From contig NZ_SSBI01000032.1 of NCBI RefSeq assembly GCF_004795015.1, forward strand, positions 1 to 64,000: 64,000 nucleotides of DNA, written 5' to 3'. Below are positions 50,857 to 59,045 of this stretch, piece by piece. How positions within the stretch are numbered: position 1 is the stretch's first letter; each line of letters opens with the position of its first letter. The translations under genes were made by a program, and so were the position numbers. The stretch is from Streptomyces sp. A1277 (lineage in GTDB: Bacteria > Actinomycetota > Actinomycetes > Streptomycetales > Streptomycetaceae). The notes beneath the pieces are model-generated. The model made no database searches. It saw only the letters and a program-made list of their open reading frames with translations, and was not told the origin of the DNA.

Positions 50857-50920
50857 TACCTCCGGTACGGGAGCGGATACCTCCGGCGCGGGGTGCGGAT
50901 ACCTCCGGTGCGGGTGCGGA
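50857..50920. repeat. Three tandem 21-22 bp repeats before the M6 protease start
   Basis: Units begin at 50857, 50878 and 50900, each TACCTCCGG followed by a variable G/C run and GCGGA. On the minus strand each unit carries CCGGAGGTA, a repeated Shine-Dalgarno-like sequence, of which the nearest copy serves the GTG at 50853. Confidence 0.85.
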
Positions 50921-50942
50921 CTCCGGAACCCTCCGTCTACTT

Positions 50943-50968
50943 TGTGACGTTCCGTCCGGTTCGTCACA
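50943..50968. promoter_or_regulatory. Inverted repeat between M6 protease and cdgA
   Basis: TGTGACG and CGTCACA, perfect 7-bp arms 12 bp apart, in the shared upstream region of the divergent protease and cdgA genes. It fits a dimeric regulator binding two turns of DNA; the protein is unknown. Confidence 0.5.
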
Positions 50969-51284
50969 TCGGGCTGTGCCACTCGGGTCAGCCGCCGCAC
51001 CACCCACACCCTTCACGGACAGTCACAATCGATCACCCGCGCAACGAGAGAGAACAGAGGCGCGCAGAAACAATCAGGCAGGGACAAACCGGATCGGTGC
51101 GCGAATGGCCCAAGCGTGTCGGAAGCGCGGTGCGCGAGAGGCGGGGCGCTGGAACGGCCGAGGCCGCAGCCTCTATGCTTCACCTCGCTTTCCTGCGCGG
51201 TTTCCGCCTCTGACACGGCACTCCGCGCGGCGGGCCAGTCCGACCAGATGTGTCCGGGACAGAACTGCAGGGCGGGAGCGAACG

Positions 51285-53150
51285 GTGAGCTCAACCTCCG
51301 AGGGGCCGAGGCCCACGGCAGGCACAGCACCCTCTGCACCGCGATCCACGGTCACAAAGGGTCACGAGATGTGGCCGCCCGGTGCCTCGCCGACCGAGGC
51401 GCACGACTACCGCGCCGCGTTCCGGGCCGCCACCCTGCCGATGGCCGTGGTCGACCACGAGGGCCTGATCGTCACGGCCAACGAGGCACTGGGCGCCCTG
51501 ACGGGCGTCGGCGCGGCGGCGCTCACCGCACAGTCGGCGTCCGATCTGGTCGACCTCGCGGCGGACGCCCGCGCCTGGCACGCGTACCGCGAGGTGCTGC
51601 ACGGCCGGCGCTCCCGCTTCCGCTGCACCCGTCGGCTCAAGCACCCGGACGGGCGCGCGCTGTGGGCCGAGATCACCGTCGTACCGATGCCCGGCGGCCC
51701 GGAGCCGGAGGGCGGCGGGGCGCCCGGGCAGGTGCTGCTCTCGGTCGCGGACGTCAGCGACCGGCGTGAGCTGCAGAAGCGGCTGCACCACCTCCAGATG
51801 CACGACCCGGTGACCCGGCTGCCCAACCGCGCCCTCTTCTTCGAACGGCTCTCGACGGTGCTGCGCACCCCGCCGCACCAGGACGACGACGTGCCCGAGC
51901 GGGGCCGGATCGGGCTCTGCTACCTGGACCTGGACGGTTTCAAGGCCGTCAACGACACCCTGGGCCACCGGATCGGCGACCGGCTGCTCGCGGCCGTCGC
52001 CGCCCGGCTCACGGACTGCGCCGAGCAGGAGGGCGCGTACCCGGCCGGAGCCCCGCTGGTGGCGCGGCTCGGCGGCGACGAGTTCGCGATCCTGGTGGAG
52101 GAGTCCACCGGCACCGAGCAGCTGACCGACCTGGCGCGCACGGTGCTGGGCGCGCTCCAGCAGCCCTTCGACCTGGCCGGTCAGCGGCTCTCGGTCTCGG
52201 CGTCGATCGGGGTGGTGGAGCGGCCCGTCGCGGGCACGACGGCCACCGGGCTGATGCAGGCCGCCGATACGACGCTGTACTGGGCGAAGGCCGACGGCAA
52301 GGCCCGCTGGACGCTCTTCGACCCGGAGCGCAACGCCCACCGGATGACCCGCCAGGCCCTGTCGTCCAACCTCCGCCCGGCCGTGGAGCGCGGCGAGTTC
52401 ACCATCGAGTACCAGCCGCTGGTCGGCATGGCCGACGGGATGGTGCGCGGGGTGGAGGCGCTGGTGCGCTGGAACCACCCGCAGTTCGGCCTGCTCTCGC
52501 CGAATCGGTTCGTCGCGATCGCCGAGGAGGACGGCTCGATCGTGCAGCTGGGCCGGTGGGTGCTGCGCTCGGCCTGCCGGCAGGCCAGGCGCTGGCAGCT
52601 CGACCACCCGGCGAAGCCGCCGCTGTTCATCAGCGTCAACGTCGCCGTGCGCCAGGTCTGGGACTCCGACCTGGTCACCGATGTCGCGGAGATCCTGGCC
52701 GAGACCGGGCTCGACCCGGCGCTGCTGCAACTGGAGCTGACCGAGTCCGCGGTGATGGGCTCGGCGGGCCGGCCGCTGCGGGCGCTTCAGGCCCTCAGCG
52801 ACATGGGCGTGCGCATCGCCATCGACGACTTCGGCACCGGCTACTCCAACCTCGCCTACCTGAGCCGCCTGCCGGTGTCCGTGCTGAAGCTGGACGGCGC
52901 GTTCGTACGCGGCTTCCGCTACGAGGACGGCACGCACCCCAGCCCCGCCGACGAGACGATCGTCGAGGCCATGGTCCAGCTGGCGCACCGGCTGGGCCTG
53001 ACCGTCACCGCGGAGTGCGTGGAGACGGCCGGCCAGGCGGAGCGGCTGCGCCGGATCGGCTGCGACACCGGGCAGGGCTGGCTCTACTCGCGCGCGGTCG
53101 CCCCGGAGCGCATCGCCGAGCTGATCGGGACGCGCACGCTGGAGGCGTAA
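51285..53150 (+). CDS. cdgA: PAS-GGDEF-EAL c-di-GMP turnover protein (CdgA-type)
   Basis: 621 residues. A PAS domain (~35-160, FRAATLPMAVVDHEGLIVTAN), a GGDEF domain (LPNRALFFERL ... RLGGDEFAIL, active site intact at ~263-267) and an EAL domain (GVEALVRWNHP, ELTESAVMG, IDDFGTGYSNLAYL, KLDGAFVRG). Both diguanylate cyclase and phosphodiesterase residues are retained. Domain order and position match Streptomyces CdgA, a BldD-controlled enzyme that affects development. No transmembrane segment. The GTG at 51285 has GGGAG upstream; frames reaching 50976 are unlikely to be translated. Confidence 0.88.
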   Translation: MSSTSEGPRPTAGTAPSAPRSTVTKGHEMWPPGASPTEAHDYRAAFRAATLPMAVVDHEGLIVTANEALGALTGVGAAALTAQSASDLVDLAADARAWHAYREVLHGRRSRFRCTRRLKHPDGRALWAEITVVPMPGGPEPEGGGAPGQVLLSVADVSDRRELQKRLHHLQMHDPVTRLPNRALFFERLSTVLRTPPHQDDDVPERGRIGLCYLDLDGFKAVNDTLGHRIGDRLLAAVAARLTDCAEQEGAYPAGAPLVARLGGDEFAILVEESTGTEQLTDLARTVLGALQQPFDLAGQRLSVSASIGVVERPVAGTTATGLMQAADTTLYWAKADGKARWTLFDPERNAHRMTRQALSSNLRPAVERGEFTIEYQPLVGMADGMVRGVEALVRWNHPQFGLLSPNRFVAIAEEDGSIVQLGRWVLRSACRQARRWQLDHPAKPPLFISVNVAVRQVWDSDLVTDVAEILAETGLDPALLQLELTESAVMGSAGRPLRALQALSDMGVRIAIDDFGTGYSNLAYLSRLPVSVLKLDGAFVRGFRYEDGTHPSPADETIVEAMVQLAHRLGLTVTAECVETAGQAERLRRIGCDTGQGWLYSRAVAPERIAELIGTRTLEA

Positions 53151-53161
53151 CGCTTCCCCGC

Positions 53162-53250
53162 CTCACGAGCGCGCCGCCTCACGAGCATCCCGGCTCACGA
53201 GCGCGCCGGCTCACGAGCATCCCGCCTCACGAGCGCCCCACCTCACGAGC
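53162..53250. repeat. Six copies of CTCACGAGC at exact 16-bp spacing
   Basis: CTCACGAGC begins at 53162, 53178, 53194, 53210, 53226 and 53242. The 7-bp spacers alternate between GCGCC- and ATCCC-types, so there is a 32-bp higher-order unit. It fills the 124-bp gap between convergent cdgA and the oxidoreductase gene. Confidence 0.95.
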
Positions 53251-53274
53251 GCGCCCGGCTCACGCGTCCCCGGC

Positions 53275-54471
53275 TCAGGCGCCCGGCAGCCCGTACGCGT
53301 CCGCGATGAGGCCGTAGCTGCGCAGCCGGGCCTCGCCGCTGTGGGCGTTGGCTGTGATCATCAGCTCATCGGCGCCGGTGCGCTTGGCCAGGTCGTCCAG
53401 GCCGGTGCGGACCTCGTCGGCGGTGCCGTGGACGATGTTGACCAGCCAGCTGTCCACGAATTCGCGCTCCATCGGGGAGAAGGCGTACGCCTCCGCCTCC
53501 TCGGGCGTCGGTACCAGACCGGGGCGCCCGGAGCGCAGCCGGAGCATCGACAGGGCTCCGGTCAGCACCTGGCGGCGGGCCTCGCGCTCGTCGTCGGCGG
53601 CCAGGGCGGCGACCCCGATCAGGGCGTACGGGGCGTCCAGGACCGTGGACGGCTTGAAGGAGTCGCGGTACAGCTCAAGCGCCGGCACGGTGTTCTGGGC
53701 CGAGAAGTGGTGGGCGAAGGCGAAGGGCAGCCCGAGCACGCCGGCCAGCCGGGCGCTGAAGCCGGAGGAGCCGAGGAGCCACAGGGGCGGGCGCGCCGGG
53801 GACTGGACGCCGCCCTCGGAGGTGGCCTGGACGGGTCCGGGGACCGCGTGGATGCGGGCGTAGGGGTGGCCGTCGGGGAAGTCGTCGTCCAGGAAGCGGG
53901 TCAGCTCCATGAGCTGCTGCGGAAAGTCATCCCCAAGGTCTCGGCTTCGCTCGGCCAGGGGAGACCCCGCTGCGCCCTCGTTGAGCCGGTCGGTGCGGCG
54001 CAGGGCGGCGGCCGTGGCGCCGTCCGTGCCCGGGGCGCGGCCCAGGCCCAGGTCGATGCGGCCGGGGGCCATCGCCTCCAGCGTTCCGAACTGCTCGGCG
54101 ATGACGAGCGGGGCGTGGTTGGGCAGCATGACGCCGCCCGAGCCGAGCCGGATGCGCTCGGTGTGGGCGGCGATGTGCGCGAGGATCACGGCCGGCGAGG
54201 AGGAGGCGACGCCGGGCATCGAGTGGTGCTCGGCGACCCAGTAGCGGTCGAAGCCCCTGCGCTCGGCGAGCTGGGCGATCTCCACGCCGGTGCGCAGGGC
54301 CTGGCCCGCCGTGCGGCCCTGGCCCACGGTCACCAGGTCCAGCACGGACAGCGGCACGGGGGCGGTGCCCCGGGCCGTGCCGCGGATCTCGTCGCCCTGG
54401 ATCTCGTCGCCGCGAATCTCGTCGCCGCGGATCTCGTCGCCCTGGATCTCGTCGCCTCGAATCTCGTCCAC
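53275..54471 (-). CDS. LLM-class flavin-dependent oxidoreductase (luciferase-like)
   Basis: 398 residues. The bacterial-luciferase barrel is clear: LSVLDLVTVGQGRTAGQAL, WVAEHHSMPGVASSSP, RIRLGSGGVMLPNHAPL, APGRIDLGLGRAPGTDG and LLGSSGFSARLAG. It probably uses F420 or FMNH2; substrate unknown. Two oddities: the first ~30 residues are a (G)DEI(R/Q)G repeat encoded by six 15-bp units, and ~13 residues (GSPLAERSRDLG) interrupt the usual NEGA-DDFPQQL junction, encoded by a dispersed mini-repeat. GTG at 54471 has GAGAGG seven bases upstream, so the repeat is within the gene. Confidence 0.88.
   Translation of the reverse strand: MDEIRGDEIQGDEIRGDEIRGDEIQGDEIRGTARGTAPVPLSVLDLVTVGQGRTAGQALRTGVEIAQLAERRGFDRYWVAEHHSMPGVASSSPAVILAHIAAHTERIRLGSGGVMLPNHAPLVIAEQFGTLEAMAPGRIDLGLGRAPGTDGATAAALRRTDRLNEGAAGSPLAERSRDLGDDFPQQLMELTRFLDDDFPDGHPYARIHAVPGPVQATSEGGVQSPARPPLWLLGSSGFSARLAGVLGLPFAFAHHFSAQNTVPALELYRDSFKPSTVLDAPYALIGVAALAADDEREARRQVLTGALSMLRLRSGRPGLVPTPEEAEAYAFSPMEREFVDSWLVNIVHGTADEVRTGLDDLAKRTGADELMITANAHSGEARLRSYGLIADAYGLPGA
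53931..53973. repeat. Mini-repeat inserted in frame in the oxidoreductase gene
   Basis: About 40 bp with an inverted repeat GGTCTC / GAGACC and the segment TCGGCTTCGCTCGGCCAGGG. I recognise this as a short dispersed Streptomyces element. It adds ~13 residues to the protein without breaking the frame. Confidence 0.65.
54381..54470. repeat. Six 15-bp repeats encoding the DEI(R/Q)G N-terminus
   Basis: Six exact-length units on the pattern CNNG(G/A)ATCTCGTCGC (plus strand) run to the base before the start codon's first base on the minus strand. They encode GDEIR/GDEIQ five-residue repeats at the start of the oxidoreductase. Confidence 0.95.
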
Positions 54472-54562
54472 GTCCTGGCCTCTCCGGTGGTGCGCTCAGC
54501 GGCTCGTATGTCCGGAGAGGAAGAACAGGAGGATGGCTCCGCTTATTCCGGCCCCCATCCCC

Positions 54563-55342
54563 TCAGCTCTTCTTCCCGTGCGCGTACGCCCGTCCGCTGC
54601 CCCAGGTCACCGGGGCCGGCGGCTGCTCGCGGTGGGCGAAGAGCGTGCCGAGCCTCGGGGCCCAGGCGGGGCGGTCGGCCAGGCGCAGGGCCTCGCGGAC
54701 CGCCACCTGGTTGGCGGTGAGGACGGGCTTGCCGAGCGCCTCCTCCAGTTCGGGCAGGTCGGCGATGGTGTGCAGGGCCGTGTCGGGCAGCAGGATCGCC
54801 TGCGCCTCGGGGCTGTCGGCCGCCTCGGCGAGCTCCCGCACCTGTTCCGGGCCCCATGCGGCGGCCTCGGCGGCATCGGTGACGCCCGCCGCGTGCGTGG
54901 CGACCACCTCCATGCCGGTCTCCCGGAGGAAGGCCGTGAAGTGCGCGGCGACGGCCTCGGGGTAGGTCGCGGCCACCGCGACGCGCTCGGCGCCCAGCTT
55001 GCGTACCGCGTGGACGAAGCCGATGGAGGTGCTGGAGGCGGGCACGCCCGCCGCGCGGGCGAGGCCCGCGACCTGGTCGTGGGCGCCCTGCCACCCGTAC
55101 AGGAAGCTGCCTCCGTCGCAGGCCCAGACGATGGACTGGACCCCGGAGCGCTGCAACTCCTCGATCCCGGCGGCGAGCCGGCCGGAGGTGCCCAGGGCGC
55201 GCAGGGCCTCCTCGCGGTAGGCGGCGTCCGGGCTCTCGGTGTGGTGGACGACGAGTCTGATGGTGCTGTCGAGAAGGACCTCCATGCGCGGGTAGTCGTC
55301 CTCGGCGAAGTGGCCCGGGTAGAGGAATCCGACGGTCGTCAT
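54563..55342 (-). CDS. Asp/Glu racemase / maleate isomerase-family protein (EutA-like)
   Basis: 259 residues. Two-domain racemase fold: TTVGFLYPGHFAEDDYP at the start, first catalytic cysteine in SIVWACDGGSFLYGW, and IGFVHAVRKLGAERVAVAATYP. The second cysteine expected in maleate isomerases is replaced (AILLPDTALHTI), so simple racemase or isomerase activity is doubtful. In several bacteria an EutA protein of this family lies beside ehu ectoine transporters, and here it is divergent from ehuBCDA. A role in ectoine or hydroxyectoine use is therefore inferred; other ectoine-degradation genes are not in the window. It starts at ATG 55342. Confidence 0.75.
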   Translation of the reverse strand: MTTVGFLYPGHFAEDDYPRMEVLLDSTIRLVVHHTESPDAAYREEALRALGTSGRLAAGIEELQRSGVQSIVWACDGGSFLYGWQGAHDQVAGLARAAGVPASSTSIGFVHAVRKLGAERVAVAATYPEAVAAHFTAFLRETGMEVVATHAAGVTDAAEAAAWGPEQVRELAEAADSPEAQAILLPDTALHTIADLPELEEALGKPVLTANQVAVREALRLADRPAWAPRLGTLFAHREQPPAPVTWGSGRAYAHGKKS

Positions 55343-55729
55343 GTCCACCCTTTCTCTGCACCTGGTCCTGCGCTGCGGCGGGTCCGCCGTCGCGCCCGCC
55401 GCGTGAACCCGCGGCGGCACTGACCGGTTTCCCCGCTCCTGTTCCAGTATTCCGCCATCCGCCCCGGTTATCGCCTCGGGCAGGACCGGCCGGCAGTTGG
55501 ACACGCGGCCGGGCGCATGAACGGCGGCCCGGAGGGAAGCCGTCGCGGTACGGGGGCGGGGTAGCGGACATCCGGCGTAAACCCCGCCTATCGGCCTGCC
55601 ACCGGACACGGGAAGGTCACCCTCCGGCCACCGTTCGATTACATGCGCCTTCTTCCTGAATAGACACAGGGGATCGGGCAGGCGCCAAGCCTGTCCGGAC
55701 TGTTCGACCCCTTCAGGAGATTGCGAACC
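55343..55729. other. Divergent promoter region between the EutA-like gene and ehuB
   Basis: 387 bp serving two divergent units. Apart from AGGAG before ehuB, I found no convincing inverted repeat; the IclR regulator downstream presumably binds here. No additional gene is supported. Confidence 0.5.
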
Positions 55730-56632
55730 ATGGCTGACTTCCCGAACCTGTCCCGCCGGGGATTCCTCAACCGATCGGCAGCGGTGGGCGGTCTGCTCGT
55801 CGTCCCCGGCCTGCTCGCCGCGTGCAGCAAGACCGGCTCCGACTCCGCCGACGGCGAGGGTGCGCTCGAAAAGCTCCGCAAGCAGGGGTTCGTGCGGGTC
55901 GCGTACGCGGACGAGGCCCCGTACGGCTACATGGAGGGCAAGGAGCTCAAGGGCGAGGCCCCCGCGCTGCACCGGGAGATCTTCAAGGCGTTGGGCGTCG
56001 ACGAGCTGAAGCCCACCCTCTCCGAGTGGGACGGCCTGATCCCCGGCCTCCAGGCCGGCAAGTACGACGTGGTCAGCGCCGGCATGGCGATCACCCCGGA
56101 GCGTTGCGCCAACGCCCTGTTCTCGGAGCCCGAGTTCATCTCGCCGACCGCGCTGATGGTCAAGAAGGGCAACCCGAAGAAGGTCACCGACCTCGCCTCC
56201 GCGAAGGAGGCCGGGATCACCATCGGTGTGATGGCGGGCGCGGTCGAGGGCTCGTACGCCAAGGGCGCCGGCATCCCCGAGAGCAAGATCAAGACGCTCC
56301 AGAAGCCGCAGGACGGGGCGGACGCGGTCAAGGGCGGCCGGGTCGACGCGTTCCTGCTGACCGGCATCTCGCTGCGCTGGCTCGCCAAGACCAACGCGGG
56401 CACCGAGGTCACCGAGGCGTTCCTGCCCGAGCTGGACGGCACGAAGCAGTACAGCCCCGGCGGCGCCGTCTTCCGCAAGGGCAACGAGGAGCTGCGCGAC
56501 GCCTTCAACCGCGAGCTGAAGAAGATCGTCTCGGACAAGTCGCGCTACGTGCAGCTGCTGCGGGACTACGGCTTCGGGGCGACCGAGATTCCGCCGGCGA
56601 CCTTGAAGACGGCCGATCTGTGCAAGGGCTGA
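55730..56632 (+). CDS. ehuB: Ectoine/polar amino-acid ABC transporter binding lipoprotein (EhuB-like)
   Basis: 300 residues. Twin-arginine signal (NLSRRGFLNRS) with lipobox LLAAC, then a type II amino-acid-binding fold (RVAYADEAPYGYMEGKELKGEAPAL, EWDGLIPGLQAGKYDVVSAGMAIT). It resembles EhuB, the ectoine/hydroxyectoine receptor; the ligand is assigned by family and by the EutA-like neighbour. The ATG at 55730 follows AGGAG by 10 nt. First gene of a four-gene transporter operon. Confidence 0.83.
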   Translation: MADFPNLSRRGFLNRSAAVGGLLVVPGLLAACSKTGSDSADGEGALEKLRKQGFVRVAYADEAPYGYMEGKELKGEAPALHREIFKALGVDELKPTLSEWDGLIPGLQAGKYDVVSAGMAITPERCANALFSEPEFISPTALMVKKGNPKKVTDLASAKEAGITIGVMAGAVEGSYAKGAGIPESKIKTLQKPQDGADAVKGGRVDAFLLTGISLRWLAKTNAGTEVTEAFLPELDGTKQYSPGGAVFRKGNEELRDAFNRELKKIVSDKSRYVQLLRDYGFGATEIPPATLKTADLCKG

Positions 56633-56651
56633 CAGGGACGGTACCCACCGC

Positions 56652-57386
56652 ATGAATGATTTCTTCTCGGCCTTCGCCGACGATCTGCCGCAGTTGCGGT
56701 CCGGCCTGTGGGTGACCCTGGAGGCCACGGTGTTCGGCGCCCTGGTGGCGCTGCTCCTGTCGTTCGTCCTCGGCCTGATGTCGCTCAGCCGGCTCCTGCT
56801 GTCGCGCGGGGTCTCCCGCGTGGTCGTGGAGTTCTTCCGCGGCACCTCGCTGTACGTGCAGCTGTTCTGGCTGTACTACGCGATGCCGCAGCTGACCGGG
56901 TACGAACTGACGCCGGTCGTCTGCGGGGTGCTGGCGTTCGGTCTCAACTACGGGGCGTACGGCGCCGAAGTGGTGCGCGGCGCGATCAACTCCGTACCGC
57001 GCGGGCAGTACGAGGCGGCGCTCGCGCTGAACATGTCGCCGCTGCACCGGATGCGCAAGGTGATCCTGCCGCAGGCGTGGGTGCAGATGATCCCCTCGTT
57101 CACCAACCTGCTGATCCAGCTGCTGAAGGCGACCCCGCTGCTGTGGCTGATCTCGGCGGCGGACCTGATGACCGCCATCGAGAAGCTGCGCAGCCGTACG
57201 GGTGAGACCCTCACCGCTTACGTCACGCTCCTGGCCTGCTACTTCGTCCTGGCCTATGCGCTGACCCTGCTGATGAACCTGCTGGAGCGGTCCGCCAAGC
57301 GGCGGCTCGGGCTGGCAGCCGGTGGGAAGAGTCTGCTGAAGTCCCGCAGTGCCGTGACCGCCCAGGCCGCCGGAGGTGCCCGGTGA
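56652..57386 (+). CDS. ehuC: ABC transporter permease (EhuC-like)
   Basis: 244 residues, HisMQ/GlnP-type permease with about five helices. The amino-terminal FFSAFADDLPQLRSGLWVTLEAT and the ATPase-contact loop GQYEAALALNMSPLHRMRKVILPQA are typical. It lies 19 bp after ehuB; its stop overlaps the ehuD GTG by 4 bp. Confidence 0.88.
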   Translation: MNDFFSAFADDLPQLRSGLWVTLEATVFGALVALLLSFVLGLMSLSRLLLSRGVSRVVVEFFRGTSLYVQLFWLYYAMPQLTGYELTPVVCGVLAFGLNYGAYGAEVVRGAINSVPRGQYEAALALNMSPLHRMRKVILPQAWVQMIPSFTNLLIQLLKATPLLWLISAADLMTAIEKLRSRTGETLTAYVTLLACYFVLAYALTLLMNLLERSAKRRLGLAAGGKSLLKSRSAVTAQAAGGAR

Positions 57387-58027
57387 ACAGCGATTTCGAC
57401 TGGGGCGCCGTCCGTGACGCGTTCCCCCTGCTGCTCAAGGGGTTCGAGACGACCCTGCTGGCCACGGTGCTCGGCACCCTGGTCGCCGCGGTCCTCGGGC
57501 TGGCCATCGCGGTCGCCGGGCGGGCGCCGTCCCGGCTGGTGACGGTGCCGGTGAAGGTGGTGATGGAGTTCATCCGCTCCACCCCGCTGCTGGTCCAACT
57601 GGTGGGCGCGGCAGCGCTGTTCACCTCGGTGGAGCCGCTGACCATCGGCATCGTGGTGCTGGGCGTCCACTACGCCACGTACACCTCCGAGGTCTACCGC
57701 GCCGGGATCGACGGCGTACCGAAGGGCCAGTGGGAGGCGTGCCGGGCACTGTCGCTGACGCCCCGGCGGACCTGGCAGGCGGTGATCCTGCCGCAGGCGG
57801 TGCGCAACGTGCTGCCCGCGCTCGGCAACTACGCGATCTCCATGTTCAAGGAGACGCCGTTCCTCGCCGTGATCACGGTGCACGAAATGGTCTTCGAGGC
57901 CCGCAACTACGGGACCGAGCACTTCCGCTACACGGAGGTGTTCACCCTCGCCGGACTGATCTTCCTGGTGGCGAGCTACCCCACCTCGCTGTTGATGAGA
58001 AAGCTGGAGAAGCGCCTTGGCCACTGA
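57383..58027 (+). CDS. ehuD: ABC transporter permease (EhuD-like)
   Basis: 214 residues, second polar-amino-acid permease, with EAA loop GQWEACRALSLTPRRTWQAVILPQA. GTG start within the ehuC stop; its end overlaps the ehuA start by 11 bp, so the operon is translationally coupled throughout. Confidence 0.88.
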   Translation: MNSDFDWGAVRDAFPLLLKGFETTLLATVLGTLVAAVLGLAIAVAGRAPSRLVTVPVKVVMEFIRSTPLLVQLVGAAALFTSVEPLTIGIVVLGVHYATYTSEVYRAGIDGVPKGQWEACRALSLTPRRTWQAVILPQAVRNVLPALGNYAISMFKETPFLAVITVHEMVFEARNYGTEHFRYTEVFTLAGLIFLVASYPTSLLMRKLEKRLGH

Positions 58028-58862
58028 CCCCCTGCAGAAGAACGCGGCCGCGGCCCCCGAGGCCGTCGTGCCGGTCGACACCTCCGAGGACACCGGGCAC
58101 CCGCTCGTCCGCTTCGACAAGGTCGTCAAGCGCTACGGCGACCATGTCGTCCTGGACCAGCTGGACTTCACGGTCGAGCGCGGAGAGCACGTCACATTGA
58201 TCGGGCCCAGCGGCTCGGGCAAGACGACGATCCTGCGGCTGCTGATGACCCTGGAGAGGGTCAGCGACGGCGTGATCTGGATCAACGGCGAACCGCTGAC
58301 GCACACCCGGGCGGCGGACGGCTCGCTGAAGCCGGCGTCCGAGAAGCAGCTGCGGGCGGCCCGCCGGAGGATCGGCATGGTCTTCCAGCAGTTCAACCTC
58401 TTCCCGAACATGAAGGTGCTCCAGAACATCACCGAGGCGCCGGTCAACGTGCTCGGCATGGACCGCGACAAGGCGGAGGCCCGCGCCCGGGAACTGCTGG
58501 ACCTGGTCGGGCTGTCCGGCAAGGTGGACGCGCACCCCTCGCAGCTCTCCGGCGGCCAGCAGCAGCGCGTCGCGATCGCCCGGGCGCTGGCGATGGAGCC
58601 GGAGATCCTGCTCCTGGACGAGGTGACGTCCGCGCTCGACCCGGAGCTGGTGGCGGGGGTGCTGGAGCTGCTGAGCGACATCGCCCGCAACACCGACATC
58701 ACGATGCTCTGCGTGACGCACGAGATGAACTTCGCCCGGGACGTCTCGGAGAAGGTGCTGATGTTCGACGCCGGACGGGTCGTGGAGTCCGGTTCGCCGG
58801 AGAAAATCTTCTCCGATCCCTCGCACGAACGCACGCGCGAATTCCTCAACGCGGTGCTGTAA
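58017..58862 (+). CDS. ehuA: ABC transporter ATPase (EhuA-like)
   Basis: 281 residues, complete ABC ATPase: Walker A GPSGSGKTT, Q-loop VFQQFNLFPNM, signature LSGGQQQRVAIARAL, Walker B ILLLDEVTSALD and switch His in CVTHEM. A TTG start is chosen because GGAGAAG lies five bases upstream and overlaps the end of ehuD. The first 35 residues are a variable extension. Confidence 0.9.
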   Translation: MATDPLQKNAAAAPEAVVPVDTSEDTGHPLVRFDKVVKRYGDHVVLDQLDFTVERGEHVTLIGPSGSGKTTILRLLMTLERVSDGVIWINGEPLTHTRAADGSLKPASEKQLRAARRRIGMVFQQFNLFPNMKVLQNITEAPVNVLGMDRDKAEARARELLDLVGLSGKVDAHPSQLSGGQQQRVAIARALAMEPEILLLDEVTSALDPELVAGVLELLSDIARNTDITMLCVTHEMNFARDVSEKVLMFDAGRVVESGSPEKIFSDPSHERTREFLNAVL

Positions 58863-58982
58863 CCTCGGCATCCGTCGCCCGCGCATGACGGTGGCATATG
58901 CCGTACGGGTGCGCCCCTGCTGACAGCTCCGGGGCGCACCCACAAGTCCGCGGGACCACCCCCTGAACAGGGCCGGGACGGC

Positions 58983-58988
58983 TATCGT
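58983..58988 (+). promoter_or_regulatory. -10 box of the IclR-type regulator gene
   Basis: TATCGT precedes a GTG (58995) by six bases, but the better RBS and family N-terminus lie at 59046. The box probably starts a transcript with a ~50-nt leader. Confidence 0.45.
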
Positions 58989-59045
58989 GGTGCCGTGCCT
59001 CCGGCCACAAGCCGGCCTCCGGTCACACCTGGTAGGGGGGAAACC

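Noticed and set aside
54563..56845. A 760-codon minus-strand frame suggesting a fusion with the EutA-like protein
   Set aside because: Only the last 259 codons match a family; the rest is antisense to ehuB. ATG 55342 fits the family N-terminus.
58995..59045. GTG 58995 as a leaderless start of the IclR regulator
   Set aside because: The TATCGT spacing is attractive, but the added 17 residues are unlike the family and GTG 59046 has a strong RBS.
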